Shown here: positions 1-8,079 of the stretch, piece by piece
Layout of the letters: each line of letters opens with the position of its first letter
Numbering within the stretch: position 1 is the first letter of the stretch
DNA from: JAFDWR01 sp038216655
GTDB taxonomy: Bacteria > Armatimonadota > Fimbriimonadia > Fimbriimonadales > Fimbriimonadaceae
Length of the DNA: 64,000 bases
Reading direction: 5' to 3'
Assembly: GCA_038216655.1 (NCBI GenBank)
Contig: JBBQPZ010000013.1
Location: 31,637-95,636, forward strand
Translations under genes and position numbers: made by a program
Notes under the pieces: model-generated
What the model saw: only the letters and a program-made list of their open reading frames with translations
Told to the model about the DNA's origin: nothing
Database searches by the model: none

Positions 1-456
1 ATCTCGCTCGTCACGATGCTCATTGAGAACATCTCCCTTCCGCCGGAAGTGGAAGAGGCGATCGACAAGCGATCGAGCATGGGCGCGGTCGGCAACCTGG
101 ACAACTACATGAAGTTCCAGGCCGCCAACTCCCTAGAGAACGGCGGAGGCATGAGCGACGCCATGGGCACCGGCCTTGGCTTTGCCATGGCCAACCAGTT
201 CGCGAACAACATGGGCAACCAGAACCAAGGTGGCGGTGCCGCCGCGGCACCGCCTCCCATCCCCACCGAGACGGCATTTCACGCCGCGGTGAATGGCGCA
301 CAGGTCGGCCCGTTCCCGGTTTCGCAACTCGTTGCGAATGGGGTCACGCCCGACACCTTGATCTGGAAGGCCGGCATGGCCGGCTGGACCAAGGCCAGCG
401 AAGTCCCCGAGGCCGCCTCGGCGTTCGTGGCAGTTCCGCCGCCGTTGCCAACCTGA
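1..456 (+). CDS. SPFH-domain protein, C-terminal part with GYF_2 domain (5' truncated by window)
   Basis: The frame is open to the first base, so the true start lies upstream. The fragment begins with an LPPEVEEAIDKRSSMG stretch and a Met/Gly/Asn-rich segment that is typical of the end of YdjI-like SPFH (stomatin/prohibitin) proteins. A Gly/Ala/Pro linker follows. The last 45 residues form a GYF_2-type domain (FHAAVNGAQVGPFPVSQL, LIWKAGMAGWTKASEV), a peptide-binding module often joined to SPFH proteins. The family is thought to form membrane-associated oligomers. The next gene, a zinc-ribbon membrane protein, belongs to the same kind of cluster, which supports the call. The function in this organism is unknown. 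Confidence 0.7.
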   Translation: MSLVTMLIENISLPPEVEEAIDKRSSMGAVGNLDNYMKFQAANSLENGGGMSDAMGTGLGFAMANQFANNMGNQNQGGGAAAAPPPIPTETAFHAAVNGAQVGPFPVSQLVANGVTPDTLIWKAGMAGWTKASEVPEAASAFVAVPPPLPT

Positions 457-463
457 TGGCAGA

Positions 464-571
464 GTCGTTATTCGTGATGGGTTATTCGCGATTCGTAGGT
501 CCAGCCCAGGACTTGTTAAGGCTGCCCTTAAGCCTCGAACGAATCGCGAAAAACGAGTAACGAATAACGAC
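464..571. repeat. Long imperfect intergenic inverted repeat
   Basis: The arms are GTCGTTATTCGTGATGGG plus TTATTCGCGATTCGT on the left and the matching reverse complement on the right, ending ACGAATAACGAC at 571. The centre holds a second, shorter palindrome around CTTAAG. There is no T-tract, so a REP-like hairpin element is more likely than a simple terminator. Confidence 0.6.
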
Positions 572-624
572 TTCCCACCGCTTCTTTCCGAAGCGCCTCA
601 TCGTCACTACTCAATACTGATCCC

Positions 625-1728
625 ATGAGCGCCCCTCCCGCCGAAGCCACCAAGAGCAAGCGATTCCCGTGTAAGCAATGCGGTGCCCAGCTCTCCTTTG
701 AGCCCGGCGCGGACGCCCTGAAGTGTCCCTACTGCGGGTTCCTCAACCCGATCCCCCAGTCCGCCGAGCAGATTACGGAACTGGACTTCCATCAGTACCT
801 GGAGATTGCCGCCCAAGAGTCGGTCCCCGACATCCAGCAGACCGTCAAGTGCTCGGGCTGCGGCGCGGAGTTCACTTCGAGCGGCGCGGCTACGTCGGAC
901 TCCTGCCCATTCTGCGGCTCGAACACCCTCATTCCCACGCCCGCCGAGAACAGAATTCGGCCAAAATCGCTGCTTCCCTTCAAGCTGAACACCAAGGAAG
1001 CCGCCGCCTGCTATCAGAAGTGGATCTCGACGCGCTGGCTCGCTCCCAACGCGCTCAAGAAGTTCGCCCGCGAGACGGGTGGCCTGCAGGGCATTTACGT
1101 TCCCTACTGGACCTACGACGCCGACACCACCACCTTCTATACCGGTGAACGCGGCATCGCCAATTACACGACCCGCACCTACACCGACAGCGACGGGAAC
1201 ACCCAGACCGAAGAGGTCCGCGAGATTCAGTGGTATCCCTGCTCGGGCGTGGTCTACGATCAGTTCGACGACATCCTCGTGCCGGCCAGCCACTCGGTTC
1301 CCGAGAAGCATGCCAAGGCGCTCAAGGACTGGGATCTCCCCGCCCTCGTGCCGTATCAGGACGATTATCTCTCCGGCTTCAAGACCGAGCGCTACCGCGT
1401 CGGGCTTGAAGCAGGCTTCGATCAGGCCAAAGACATCATGGCCCCCACGATTTACCGCTCGATCTGCTACGACATCGGCGGCGATGAGCAGCGCGTCTGG
1501 AGTCAGAAGACGCAGTACGACAAGATCACGTTCAAGCACATCCTGCTTCCGGTCTGGCTCGGAGCCTACAAGTTCCAGGACAAAGTTTATTCCTACCTCG
1601 TAAACGCCCGAAACGGCGAAGTCAAGGGCGACGCCCCGATCTCCATCTGGAAGGTCATGGGCCTCGTACTCCTCGGCCTACTGATCCTCGGCGGCATCTT
1701 CTACCTGAAGTCGAAGGGCCATCGCTGA
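625..1728 (+). CDS. Double zinc-ribbon, single-pass membrane protein (YdjG-like)
   Basis: This is a 367-residue protein. Two zinc ribbons are visible: C16/C19 with C34/C37, and C76/C79 with C94/C97. A roughly 220-residue domain of unknown function follows, rich in Trp, Tyr and Asp. The C-terminus has a hydrophobic helix at about residues 343-362 and a short Lys/Arg tail, so the ribbons should face the cytoplasm. Such proteins are often wrongly annotated as primosomal protein N' because of the ribbon. No helicase motifs are present here. It follows the SPFH gene and probably works with it at the membrane (inference from co-occurrence of YdjG/YdjI-type genes). Confidence 0.75.
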   Translation: MSAPPAEATKSKRFPCKQCGAQLSFEPGADALKCPYCGFLNPIPQSAEQITELDFHQYLEIAAQESVPDIQQTVKCSGCGAEFTSSGAATSDSCPFCGSNTLIPTPAENRIRPKSLLPFKLNTKEAAACYQKWISTRWLAPNALKKFARETGGLQGIYVPYWTYDADTTTFYTGERGIANYTTRTYTDSDGNTQTEEVREIQWYPCSGVVYDQFDDILVPASHSVPEKHAKALKDWDLPALVPYQDDYLSGFKTERYRVGLEAGFDQAKDIMAPTIYRSICYDIGGDEQRVWSQKTQYDKITFKHILLPVWLGAYKFQDKVYSYLVNARNGEVKGDAPISIWKVMGLVLLGLLILGGIFYLKSKGHR

Positions 1729-1740
1729 CGCGTAGTTGCG

Positions 1741-1940
1741 GGGTGGTAGTGGTAGTGGCAGTGGCAGAGGAGTTGTCATCCCGAAGGATGTTTGTGCCGA
1801 GGGACCTGACCGTAGTCGCCGAGTGTTAGTGCAAGGCGGCGGCGCATCTCGACGGCACGTCCACCTCAATACTCAATACTCAATACTCAATGCTTCCGCA
1901 CTGCCACTTCCAAGCTGCCACTGCCACTGCCACTGCCACT
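1741..1940. repeat. Intergenic composite repeat: GTGGCA runs flanking a dispersed element (family C)
   Basis: The left edge has GTGGTAGTGGTAGTGGCAGT and the right edge has the complementary CCACTG tandem run, so the whole block can fold. The middle carries GTTGTCATCCCGAAGGATG and about 60 further bases (1771-1835) that recur in inverted orientation near 24108-24175. Tandem AATACTC units lie at 1866-1890. No gene is seen. Confidence 0.6.
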
Positions 1941-2223
1941 AAGAAAAGATCACCCTGAACGGGCTCAATGTCGGCGCGAACACCCCGGCGGCGATCGCCG
2001 GATCACCCGAGATCACGGCCCCGGCGGCGGCACGATCCTCGGCCTCGAATACGATCAGCCCGAAGAAGGGAGCCTTCTCACTGCGGCCCACGAAGCTCGC
2101 CACCTTCGACTCGAAGAGTCCCTTGACATAGAGGAAATGCTGTCCTACGAGAACGGCCTCTTCCTCAGTCGGGCAATTAGGCATGTCGGGTCGAGACGGC
2201 GTGATGGTGCAGCAAAAAGTCAT
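1939..2223 (-). CDS. YciI-like (YCII-related) domain protein
   Basis: This is a 94-residue protein made of one YciI/dimeric alpha-beta barrel domain. The family pattern is visible: TEEEAVLVGQHFLYVKGL, then a glycine-rich FVGRSE turn, LIVFEAED, DPAIAAGVF and a C-terminal LSPFRVIF strand. The conserved His sits in the GQHF segment. Family members are small enzymes or putative hydrolases with no general assigned reaction. The start at 2223 is preferred over an upstream Met because the homologous part begins there. TAGCCT lies 7 nt before it and there is no Shine-Dalgarno sequence. It is divergent from the next gene, with starts 47 nt apart. Confidence 0.7.
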   Translation of the reverse strand: MTFCCTITPSRPDMPNCPTEEEAVLVGQHFLYVKGLFESKVASFVGRSEKAPFFGLIVFEAEDRAAAGAVISGDPAIAAGVFAPTLSPFRVIFS

Positions 2224-2269
2224 GCCGCGGAGGCTACCCGCCTCCCGCGGCCCTGAGCTAGAATCCTTC

Positions 2270-3220
2270 ATGGAGCTCAGTCCCCTCTACGCACGGATCG
2301 TCAGGGAATCCGGAGTACCCGACCTCATGGAGGTCTTGGCTCAGCGGATGCCCGCCACCGACCTCCAGGCGCTCCTCCTGGAGGTCGCCCGGCTCCGAGC
2401 CTCTCAGGAGACCCCTGCTCGGCTGATCGACCGGTATGCGCGAGATCCGCACGTCGCTCCCTCTCCCAACTCTCCGCGGGCGATGGCCGAGATCGACCGT
2501 CTCGCGTTCGAAATCGCAAGTCCGGAATTCGAGCCGATCGAACTCTCACCAGTCAACCCACTAGGGGCCGTCTCCGCACTAACGAACGTGTCCCAGAACA
2601 AGGTCCTCGCCACGATGCGCGGCACTGAAGTGGTCGCGGACGCGACCAACCTTCTCGCCCTCGAGGTCGCCGCACGCCGAAGGAAGGACCGTGCAACTGA
2701 CATCGGCCTGTGCGCATCCCACCGCCTCCTGCGCATGCAAGGGGAACGGGGTCCAACCACTTACGGACACTTCCGGATCTTCGTGGTCGTCAATGGAGGT
2801 CGTGACCTTGGTTCGTACCGGTTCGAGACGGCATCCTTGCTCCGACACATTCGGTTTCACCTTCGGCTACTCGACGCTTTGCGTCAGCATGGCTTTAAGG
2901 TCGGGGCACTCAAGGTCGTGCTTACGGTTTGGGATGCTTCGCGGGAGTCCGCCATCGAACAAGACGTGGTCCGCCCCTTGCAAGCTGATTTTCCGGAAGT
3001 GGAGATCGCCCCCTTCCCCGAGCGCGCGGCGGGAGTGAACTACTACCGCGGAACCGCGTTTCAGATTCACGCACGGGATGGCAAGGGAGAGGACCATTTC
3101 CTCGTCGACGGGGGCTTCGTCGACTGGACCCAGCAGCTTCTCAACGATAAGAAGGAGCGCCTGATGTCGAGTGGCATCGGTACGGAGCGACTCTGCGCGG
3201 TCTTCCGCTCCAATTCTTAG
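2270..3220 (+). CDS. Orphan protein with class-II aminoacyl-tRNA-synthetase-like (HisRS/HisZ-like) features
   Basis: This is a 316-residue protein that I cannot assign to a named family. The C-terminal half resembles the HisRS/HisZ catalytic fold: AGVNYYRGTAFQIHA corresponds to the YYTGxxFE region, FLVDGGFVDWTQQLL to the glycine-rich loop, and SSGIGTERLC to the class-II motif 3 GxGxER-like turn. The middle contains NPLGAVSALTNVSQNKVLAT and a basic ARRRKDR stretch. No anticodon-binding domain is visible. TAGAAT lies 5 nt before the ATG and there is no Shine-Dalgarno sequence. A diverged synthetase paralogue with another role is the best inference; a HisZ-like regulator is an alternative. Confidence 0.55.
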   Translation: MELSPLYARIVRESGVPDLMEVLAQRMPATDLQALLLEVARLRASQETPARLIDRYARDPHVAPSPNSPRAMAEIDRLAFEIASPEFEPIELSPVNPLGAVSALTNVSQNKVLATMRGTEVVADATNLLALEVAARRRKDRATDIGLCASHRLLRMQGERGPTTYGHFRIFVVVNGGRDLGSYRFETASLLRHIRFHLRLLDALRQHGFKVGALKVVLTVWDASRESAIEQDVVRPLQADFPEVEIAPFPERAAGVNYYRGTAFQIHARDGKGEDHFLVDGGFVDWTQQLLNDKKERLMSSGIGTERLCAVFRSNS

Positions 3221-3238
3221 ACCTCAATGCTCACGCCG

Positions 3239-3583
3239 TCAGCGCACGAAGTGAATCTCGACAATCTTCCCCGCCACGAATAGCAGCAGGCAGTTGAGTC
3301 GGGGCTTGCTCTGCGCAATCTCCCGAGCTTCTTCGAAGGACTTCCCAACGATGTCCCCCGATAGCCCCGCAAGCAGACCCATGTAAGTCGTAGCATCGTC
3401 GGGAGTCGGAAAGCAAGCGAGCCCATCGAGTGCCATGCCGTCGGGTGCGGTCGCGTTGTTCGCCGCGTACTTGTCCCCGCCCGCGGAGATGAGAAACAGC
3501 CGGTCGGGAAAGCCGCCGAAGCCGCCCAGTTCCTCTTCGATAAGGGTGATTCCGCCCGGGCTGCTAGTAATCGTATCCGCCAT
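3239..3583 (-). CDS. Hypothetical protein, 114 residues
   Basis: I do not recognise this protein. It has a glycine-rich start (GGFGGFPDRLFLIS), an acidic middle and a C-terminal LNCLLLFVAGKIVEIHFVR strand-like end. Start codons at 3607, 3592 and 3583 are all in frame. The one at 3583 is preferred because CATAAT lies 7 nt upstream, as at other starts in this window. It is convergent with the preceding synthetase-like gene and divergent from the secreted CxxCH protein. No signal peptide or membrane helix is seen. Confidence 0.5.
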   Translation of the reverse strand: MADTITSSPGGITLIEEELGGFGGFPDRLFLISAGGDKYAANNATAPDGMALDGLACFPTPDDATTYMGLLAGLSGDIVGKSFEEAREIAQSKPRLNCLLLFVAGKIVEIHFVR

Positions 3584-3668
3584 TCGCTCCATTATGAATC
3601 TGGTCATCGGGGAAGAAGTTGTTAATTCCGATGAAACAAACCCGGCGGAAAGCCGTTATGATAATGAA

Positions 3669-4406
3669 ATGAAGCGTCTTGCCTTTGGAGTCATCCTCGC
3701 CGCCATCGTCGTCTCGACGGGTCTTTACGAAGCCCAAGCTCGCCCGCAGTACGCCCAGAAGGAGGGCAAGCAGTGCGGCTTCTGCCACACCAACCCGGGT
3801 GGCGGCGGTAACCGCAACTACCGCGGAACCTTCTACGGCGCCAACAGCCTGAGCTTCACGAACTTCGACGACGTCCGTGAAGCCGCGATTGCTCACGTCC
3901 CGGCAAACGCTGAGGGCGATGCCGCCACCCCGCGCGTCGGCTACATCGCCAACGTCAGCGGCCCCGCGACCCAGCAGATTCAACTCCGTGCGAACCGCAC
4001 GCCGCTGATCGTGGTCTTCCTTGAGAACAAGACGACCGACGACCAAAAGGCCGCGGTCAAGATGCTCAATTCCATCGCCACCTCGCTCGGTCGCGGCGTG
4101 GCCATCGTCGGCGTCGTGAAGGGTGATACCGAAGCAGCGCTGAAGCTCACGGCGGACCTGGGCAACAAGCTCCGCATCCTCCCCGATCCGGACGGCGCGG
4201 CGATCGAGAAGTTCAAGGCCACGATGGGCCTGGACATCGTTGTCGTCGACAAGACCGGCGAGACGTCCAAGCTCTACTCCGGCTACTCCAAAGCCAACCT
4301 CGACCTGGCGATCGCCCACATCAAGGAGCAGGGCGTCGAGTTTGACGGCGTCGATACGATCGACGCACCGAGCAAGACTCTCCACGGCGGCAAGCTCGGC
4401 GGTTAG
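3669..4406 (+). CDS. Secreted protein with CxxCH haem-binding motif and thioredoxin-like domain
   Basis: This is a 245-residue protein. The signal peptide covers residues 1-24 and ends with AQA. Next comes one CGFCH motif (C36, C39, H40), the attachment signature of c-type cytochromes, followed by NPGGGGNRNYRG. The rest (about residues 85-225) looks like an AhpC/thioredoxin-type fold with LIVVFLENKTTDD and ILPDPDGAAIEKF, but no redox CxxC is seen there. A periplasmic electron-transfer or redox-sensing role is inferred. TATGAT lies 6 nt before the ATG. A strong terminator follows. Upstream in-frame Met codons give no plausible N-terminus. Confidence 0.65.
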   Translation: MKRLAFGVILAAIVVSTGLYEAQARPQYAQKEGKQCGFCHTNPGGGGNRNYRGTFYGANSLSFTNFDDVREAAIAHVPANAEGDAATPRVGYIANVSGPATQQIQLRANRTPLIVVFLENKTTDDQKAAVKMLNSIATSLGRGVAIVGVVKGDTEAALKLTADLGNKLRILPDPDGAAIEKFKATMGLDIVVVDKTGETSKLYSGYSKANLDLAIAHIKEQGVEFDGVDTIDAPSKTLHGGKLGG

Positions 4407-4431
4407 TAACGCAGGTCTCCCGATTTGCGAA

Positions 4432-4464
4432 ACGGGCCGACCCTTCCGGGTCGGCCCGTCCTAT
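4432..4464 (+). terminator. Rho-independent-type terminator
   Basis: It is a perfect 12-bp stem, ACGGGCCGACCC and GGGTCGGCCCGT, around a TTCC loop, followed by CCTATTT. It lies 25 nt after the CxxCH protein gene. Confidence 0.75.
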
Positions 4465-4517
4465 TTAGAGTGCGGTGGCCCGCCACCACTTTCACCAGCG
4501 AGCCTGCGAGCGCAAAG
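4465..4517. repeat. Short copy of dispersed palindromic element (family A)
   Basis: It starts TTAGAGTGCGGTGGC and ends AGCGAGCCTGCGAGCGC, like the edges of the larger element at 17810-18085. The core GGTGGCCCGCCACC is palindromic. Confidence 0.55.
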
Positions 4518-4528
4518 CCACCTACGAG

Positions 4529-5365
4529 TCAGAACCCAGCCGCCGAAATCGCCAACGACAAACGCACCCACTCTTCCAAAGTCAGCTCTTGCGGACGCGC
4601 CTTCTCGCCCAGTCCCGCCGTCGCCTCCCACTCCAATGCGACCAAACGGTCCACGTGGTACCGCCCGACGAGGTTATTCGCCAAAGTCTTCCGAGGCTGC
4701 ACAAACCCCGCCCGGATAAGCTTGAACAGAGCCGTCTCTTGCTCGGAAGACAAATCGGAAAAGCGAGGGCGGAACGCCAGCACGATGCTGTCCACCTTCG
4801 GTGGAGGCATGAACGACCCCGCCGGCACATTCGCCACCCGCGTAATATCAAACTGCGCCTGCAAATAGACCGACAAGGAACCCCGAGCCGATTCCCGAGC
4901 CGCCGCCAGCACCCGCAGCCCGACTTCCTTCTGCATCATCAACACGGCCACTGAGAAATGCTGCCGCGCCTCCGAGATCCGGGTCAGCAACGGGCCCGTG
5001 ATGTAGTAAGGCAGGTTGGAAACCAAAGCCCGCGGCGAAGGTAGCTCCTGCAGGATCGAAGGAATGTTCGCGACCAGCGCGTCCTCCTGACGAACCTCTG
5101 CCCTAGGCGCAGACTCTGCCAAAGCCCCGAGCATCAACGGATCGAGTTCGATCGCGATCATGCGCTCGGCGCGCTCGCTCAAAAGGGAGGTGAGAACCCC
5201 GGGACCTGGACCGATTTCGAACACGCCGGGGCACCCGGCGCAAACCTCGACGATCTTAGAAACAACAGGCCCGGAGCAGAGAAAATGCTGCCCCAGGCCC
5301 TTGTTCGCGGCCAAGCCGTGTCGAGACAGAAACTGCCGCAACACGCCCGCGTCGGTTAGATTCAA
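4529..5365 (-). CDS. ksgA: 16S rRNA (adenine1518/1519-N6)-dimethyltransferase
   Basis: KsgA/RsmA dimethylates two adjacent adenines in the 3' hairpin of 16S rRNA during small-subunit assembly, using SAM. The 278-residue protein has the family motifs in order: GLGQHFL near the N-terminus, FEIGPGPGVLT (SAM motif I), IAIELDP, NLPYYIT (catalytic NLPY) and FMPPPKVDS. The start is read as TTG at 5365, which overlaps the TGA of the upstream gene as TTGA, implying translational coupling. No ATG lies at a sensible place. The gene order after the G5/3D gene matches the yabE-(rnmV)-ksgA order of Bacillus. Confidence 0.93.
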   Translation of the reverse strand: MNLTDAGVLRQFLSRHGLAANKGLGQHFLCSGPVVSKIVEVCAGCPGVFEIGPGPGVLTSLLSERAERMIAIELDPLMLGALAESAPRAEVRQEDALVANIPSILQELPSPRALVSNLPYYITGPLLTRISEARQHFSVAVLMMQKEVGLRVLAAARESARGSLSVYLQAQFDITRVANVPAGSFMPPPKVDSIVLAFRPRFSDLSSEQETALFKLIRAGFVQPRKTLANNLVGRYHVDRLVALEWEATAGLGEKARPQELTLEEWVRLSLAISAAGF

Positions 5366-6015
5366 GGCGTCTTCAGAATGTGCACGCGCACACGCTTCTT
5401 CCCGTAGGCGTCGGCAGTGCTCTTGCGATCGTAACAAACGTCGATGCGGTTCCCCTTGATCGCGCCCCCCGTGTCACAGGCGAGCGCCACGCCGTACCCT
5501 TCCACAAACACCAAGGTGCCGAGAGGGATGACGCGCGGGTCAACCGCCACCATGCCGAACGTCGCTCGCAGACCGGTGCGGGTGCGTCCGGTTGCGCCAC
5601 GGCCGATCGTGGCGGGCGATGGGTCGTACGCGGTAGCGACCATGTCCATCACTCGGTGACGCACATAGTTTCCACGTGAAGGCTGCCATCCATTGCCTGC
5701 CTTGCCGATGTAAAAAACGGTTGGAGACGGGTCGGCCTTTTCTTCCTTGATCTCGTGCTTTCGCACGGGCTTCCCGTTCTCGAAGGTCACTTCGAAGGTG
5801 CGGATGATCGCTCCTGGCTTGCCCTCTTGGGCTTTGACCAACCGACCGACTCCGACCTGTCTTGTGATCTGATAGGTAACCGGGGCGGGAATCGGGAATG
5901 ACTCCACTCGAATCTCCGTCCGGTCTTCTTCTTTCTTAATCCTGTTCGCGTAAGCACCGTTGGCACTCACGAAAACAAGAAGGATTGCTCCCACTTGGTG
6001 AAAGCAGTTGCGCAT
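5362..6015 (-). CDS. Secreted G5 and 3D domain protein (YabE-like cell-wall protein)
   Basis: This is a 217-residue protein. A signal peptide (residues 1-24) is followed by a G5 domain (about 35-100, YQITRQVGVGRLVKAQEGK) and a C-terminal 3D domain (about 125-217). The three Asp that name the 3D domain are visible in AVDPRVIPLGT, ACDTGGAIKGNRIDV and the family's lytic-transglycosylase-like pocket. The family remodels or binds peptidoglycan. The start at 6015 follows a strong Shine-Dalgarno GAGGAGGT; the earlier Met at 6078 does not. It overlaps ksgA by 4 nt and is probably co-transcribed with it. Confidence 0.85.
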   Translation of the reverse strand: MRNCFHQVGAILLVFVSANGAYANRIKKEEDRTEIRVESFPIPAPVTYQITRQVGVGRLVKAQEGKPGAIIRTFEVTFENGKPVRKHEIKEEKADPSPTVFYIGKAGNGWQPSRGNYVRHRVMDMVATAYDPSPATIGRGATGRTRTGLRATFGMVAVDPRVIPLGTLVFVEGYGVALACDTGGAIKGNRIDVCYDRKSTADAYGKKRVRVHILKTP

Positions 6016-6106
6016 TTGGAACCTCCTCTTGCCTGGCTGCGAAGCACCATTGTGACCCGTTGATGCAATAAATGTCAATCAGCCAGCAAATCTACCAGCC
6101 CATCCG

Positions 6107-6973
6107 CTAGCGTCCCAGAGGTATCTCCGAGACCGGACAGGGCGTCCCTTCGCTGGTCGTCACAAGGCACTTTCCGTCTAAACGATAGGTGATTCCCTCC
6201 CCCTGCGGATCGTGGTTCAACGCCACCACACGCGGCTTCGAACGAACCCAGTCGTTGAATCGCGCAGGCACTTCGAACTCGTAGGCCGCGAGGTAGGTGC
6301 GAAGCACCAAGTGTTTAGAGTCGGCAGAAATCGCGCCCCCCGTTATTAAACGGGCCGGTGATAATGCCAGTTCAAGGTCGATTTCGCCGATTTTCTTCAG
6401 CTCAAAACTCCCCGACCGCCTCGGAGCGGGGAGAAAATAGACGCCGCTGGTCTTGTTCTGAGACTTGATCACGATCGTGATGTCGCCGGTCTCCGGCTGC
6501 ACCAGAAGGGTCTCCGCGTTGTGCGCACCGTCCGGGTACGCGAGTTCCAAATCCTGATCGGCGGCGACCTTCCCTCCCCCCGATTTCGGCTCCGGAACGC
6601 GGTAGATATGGATCGCCTTGCGCTTCTCTTTGTTGTCCCCGATATCCCCGCAATAAACGTACGACTTCCCCTTCACGGTCGCCGTCGCCACATCCTCCCA
6701 GTCCCTCGCCTCGGCATTCTCGACGTCGAACTCTTCGAGCTTGGGGTTGTCGAGGGTGAAGGCAAAGAACCGCGCTGTGTCGCCGCTGTCGTTGTGAGTG
6801 TAAAAGACCCCTGGACGGACGCGGCTCGGGGCGATCCCCGAGCTTTCGGTCAGCCGCGAGTCGGTGATCTTGACAAGCCGGATGCCCTCGGGAGCACCCG
6901 CGGGAGCGGACAGTTCCGGCAGTCGGCACGACGCGCATATCAGAACCAGGAACGAAAGAGGAACCCATCGCAT
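6107..6973 (-). CDS. Putative lipoprotein with beta-propeller-like fold
   Basis: This is a 288-residue protein. The N-terminus MRWVPLSFLVLICASC looks like a lipoprotein signal with the acceptor Cys at about residue 16, although the box is not ideal. The remainder has ESSGIAPS, YTHNDSG, DWEDVA, GDIGDN and GAHNAETLL stretches spaced like blades of a beta-propeller of the esterase-like/PQQ-like type seen in secreted bacterial proteins. No catalytic triad is assigned. An in-frame Met at 7006 would add 11 residues but overlaps a repeat. Confidence 0.6.
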   Translation of the reverse strand: MRWVPLSFLVLICASCRLPELSAPAGAPEGIRLVKITDSRLTESSGIAPSRVRPGVFYTHNDSGDTARFFAFTLDNPKLEEFDVENAEARDWEDVATATVKGKSYVYCGDIGDNKEKRKAIHIYRVPEPKSGGGKVAADQDLELAYPDGAHNAETLLVQPETGDITIVIKSQNKTSGVYFLPAPRRSGSFELKKIGEIDLELALSPARLITGGAISADSKHLVLRTYLAAYEFEVPARFNDWVRSKPRVVALNHDPQGEGITYRLDGKCLVTTSEGTPCPVSEIPLGR

Positions 6974-7006
6974 CGCCACTAGCTTACTGGTGAAGCTCGC
7001 TCGCAT

Positions 7007-7190
7007 GCCTCAGGGTGAACCATTACCAAACTCGATATCAGCCCAAACCTCACCCTGAGGCTAAAGCTACTCGCTCGTGAGAAGGGCTCAGGCGAAGGGC
7101 TTCGAAAGTAATAAGAAATTCTTAGCCTCAGGGTGTGGCGCGAGGCTGTTCAATCTCTTGAGCCGGTCCACCCTGAGGCATGCAAGTGGG
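7007..7190. repeat. Cluster of GCCTCAGGGTG inverted repeats
   Basis: Four copies of GCCTCAGGGTG alternate in orientation at about 7007, 7050, 7124 and 7169, forming nested hairpins. The interval between the lipoprotein and the glycosylase gene consists almost wholly of this element. Confidence 0.6.
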
Positions 7191-7195
7191 CTAGC

Positions 7196-8062
7196 CTAAC
7201 CCGCCCGGCTGCGCCAGTTGAGCAGGTTGTCGTAAAACAAATACTGCTGCGCCCAACCCGCGCGCTTGCCGAACTTGGCTCGCAAGGCATCCCCTATCGC
7301 ATCGTACCGAGCCGCCGTCAGCGACTCATTCCGCCATTCCGGGAAGAACAGCCGCGTCGCCGCCTGCCAGATGTGGGTGTCCACCGGGACCGCCTCGGTG
7401 TGGTTCAGGGCAAACAGACAAATACAATCCGCCAACTTCGGACCGATCCCTTTTATCGTCATCAACTCCGCTCGCGCGACTTCGTACTTCACCCGACGCA
7501 GGCCGATGATGTAGGCATCCCCGCCCCGTTCCCGTACCTGCTGAGCCACCGCGGGGATCGTCGCCGCGCGGTAGCCAAAGCCCGCCTCCCGGAGCAGATC
7601 CTCCTCCAAGTCGGCGATCATCTCCGTCCCCGGGAAGGAATGCACCGCCACCCCGTCAAGGTGGGTTACCATCGGTGCCAGCGTCGACAGATACCGATTC
7701 ATCGCGGTGATCCGCGTCAGGTTGTTGTTCGGCGTGCACAGGAAGCCGTAAAAGGCCTCGACCGCGCTGTACGGACGCAGCAACCTCAAACCCCGCAGGG
7801 CATCCATATAAGGCTCCAGCTCTGGACCGTTCCGAAGAATCTCGCGCTCGATCTCGATCGCGTCCCAATCCAGCCGGAAGTAGTGGCGGAAATCCTCGCG
7901 CTCGCCGTTGGTCTCGACGCCGAGCGTCTCGTCGTCGAGCTGGAAAACCCGATACCAGGTCGGGCCATCGGATCCCACCCACGCGCCGTTCTCCTGCTTG
8001 CGCCAGCGAAACGCCTGGCCGCTCGACGCGCACAACGCGATGTCGAGACGTCCCCCACCCAC
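7196..8062 (-). CDS. 8-oxoguanine DNA glycosylase (OGG1-type, HhH-GPD)
   Basis: The enzyme removes oxidised guanine from DNA. The N-terminal OGG_N domain is shown by LDIALCASSGQAFRW. The C-terminal HhH-GPD domain has the helix-hairpin-helix TIKGIGPKLADCICLFAL, with the Lys as Schiff-base nucleophile, and the catalytic Asp in VPVDTHIW. The listed GTG start gives 288 residues. The frame stays open upstream and a start overlapping the end of ligA is possible (LSVFTEV would precede GGGRLDI). It lies directly downstream of ligA, 17 nt after its stop, so the two repair genes probably form an operon. Confidence 0.9.
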   Translation of the reverse strand: MGGGRLDIALCASSGQAFRWRKQENGAWVGSDGPTWYRVFQLDDETLGVETNGEREDFRHYFRLDWDAIEIEREILRNGPELEPYMDALRGLRLLRPYSAVEAFYGFLCTPNNNLTRITAMNRYLSTLAPMVTHLDGVAVHSFPGTEMIADLEEDLLREAGFGYRAATIPAVAQQVRERGGDAYIIGLRRVKYEVARAELMTIKGIGPKLADCICLFALNHTEAVPVDTHIWQAATRLFFPEWRNESLTAARYDAIGDALRAKFGKRAGWAQQYLFYDNLLNWRSRAG

Positions 8063-8079
8063 GACCTCAGTGAAAACGC

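Noticed and set aside
607..1539. Long minus-strand open frame opposite the zinc-ribbon gene
   Set aside because: It is the mirror of a GC-rich gene with strong third-position bias. The plus frame has real zinc-ribbon motifs.
1741..1940. Possible CRISPR from tandem CCACTG and AATACTC units
   Set aside because: Units are 6-8 bases with no spacers and no cas genes; simple repeats.
3564..4385. 273-codon minus-strand frame opposite the CxxCH gene
   Set aside because: Low-complexity Val/Asp/Arg content with no motifs. The plus strand has a signal peptide, CxxCH and a terminator.
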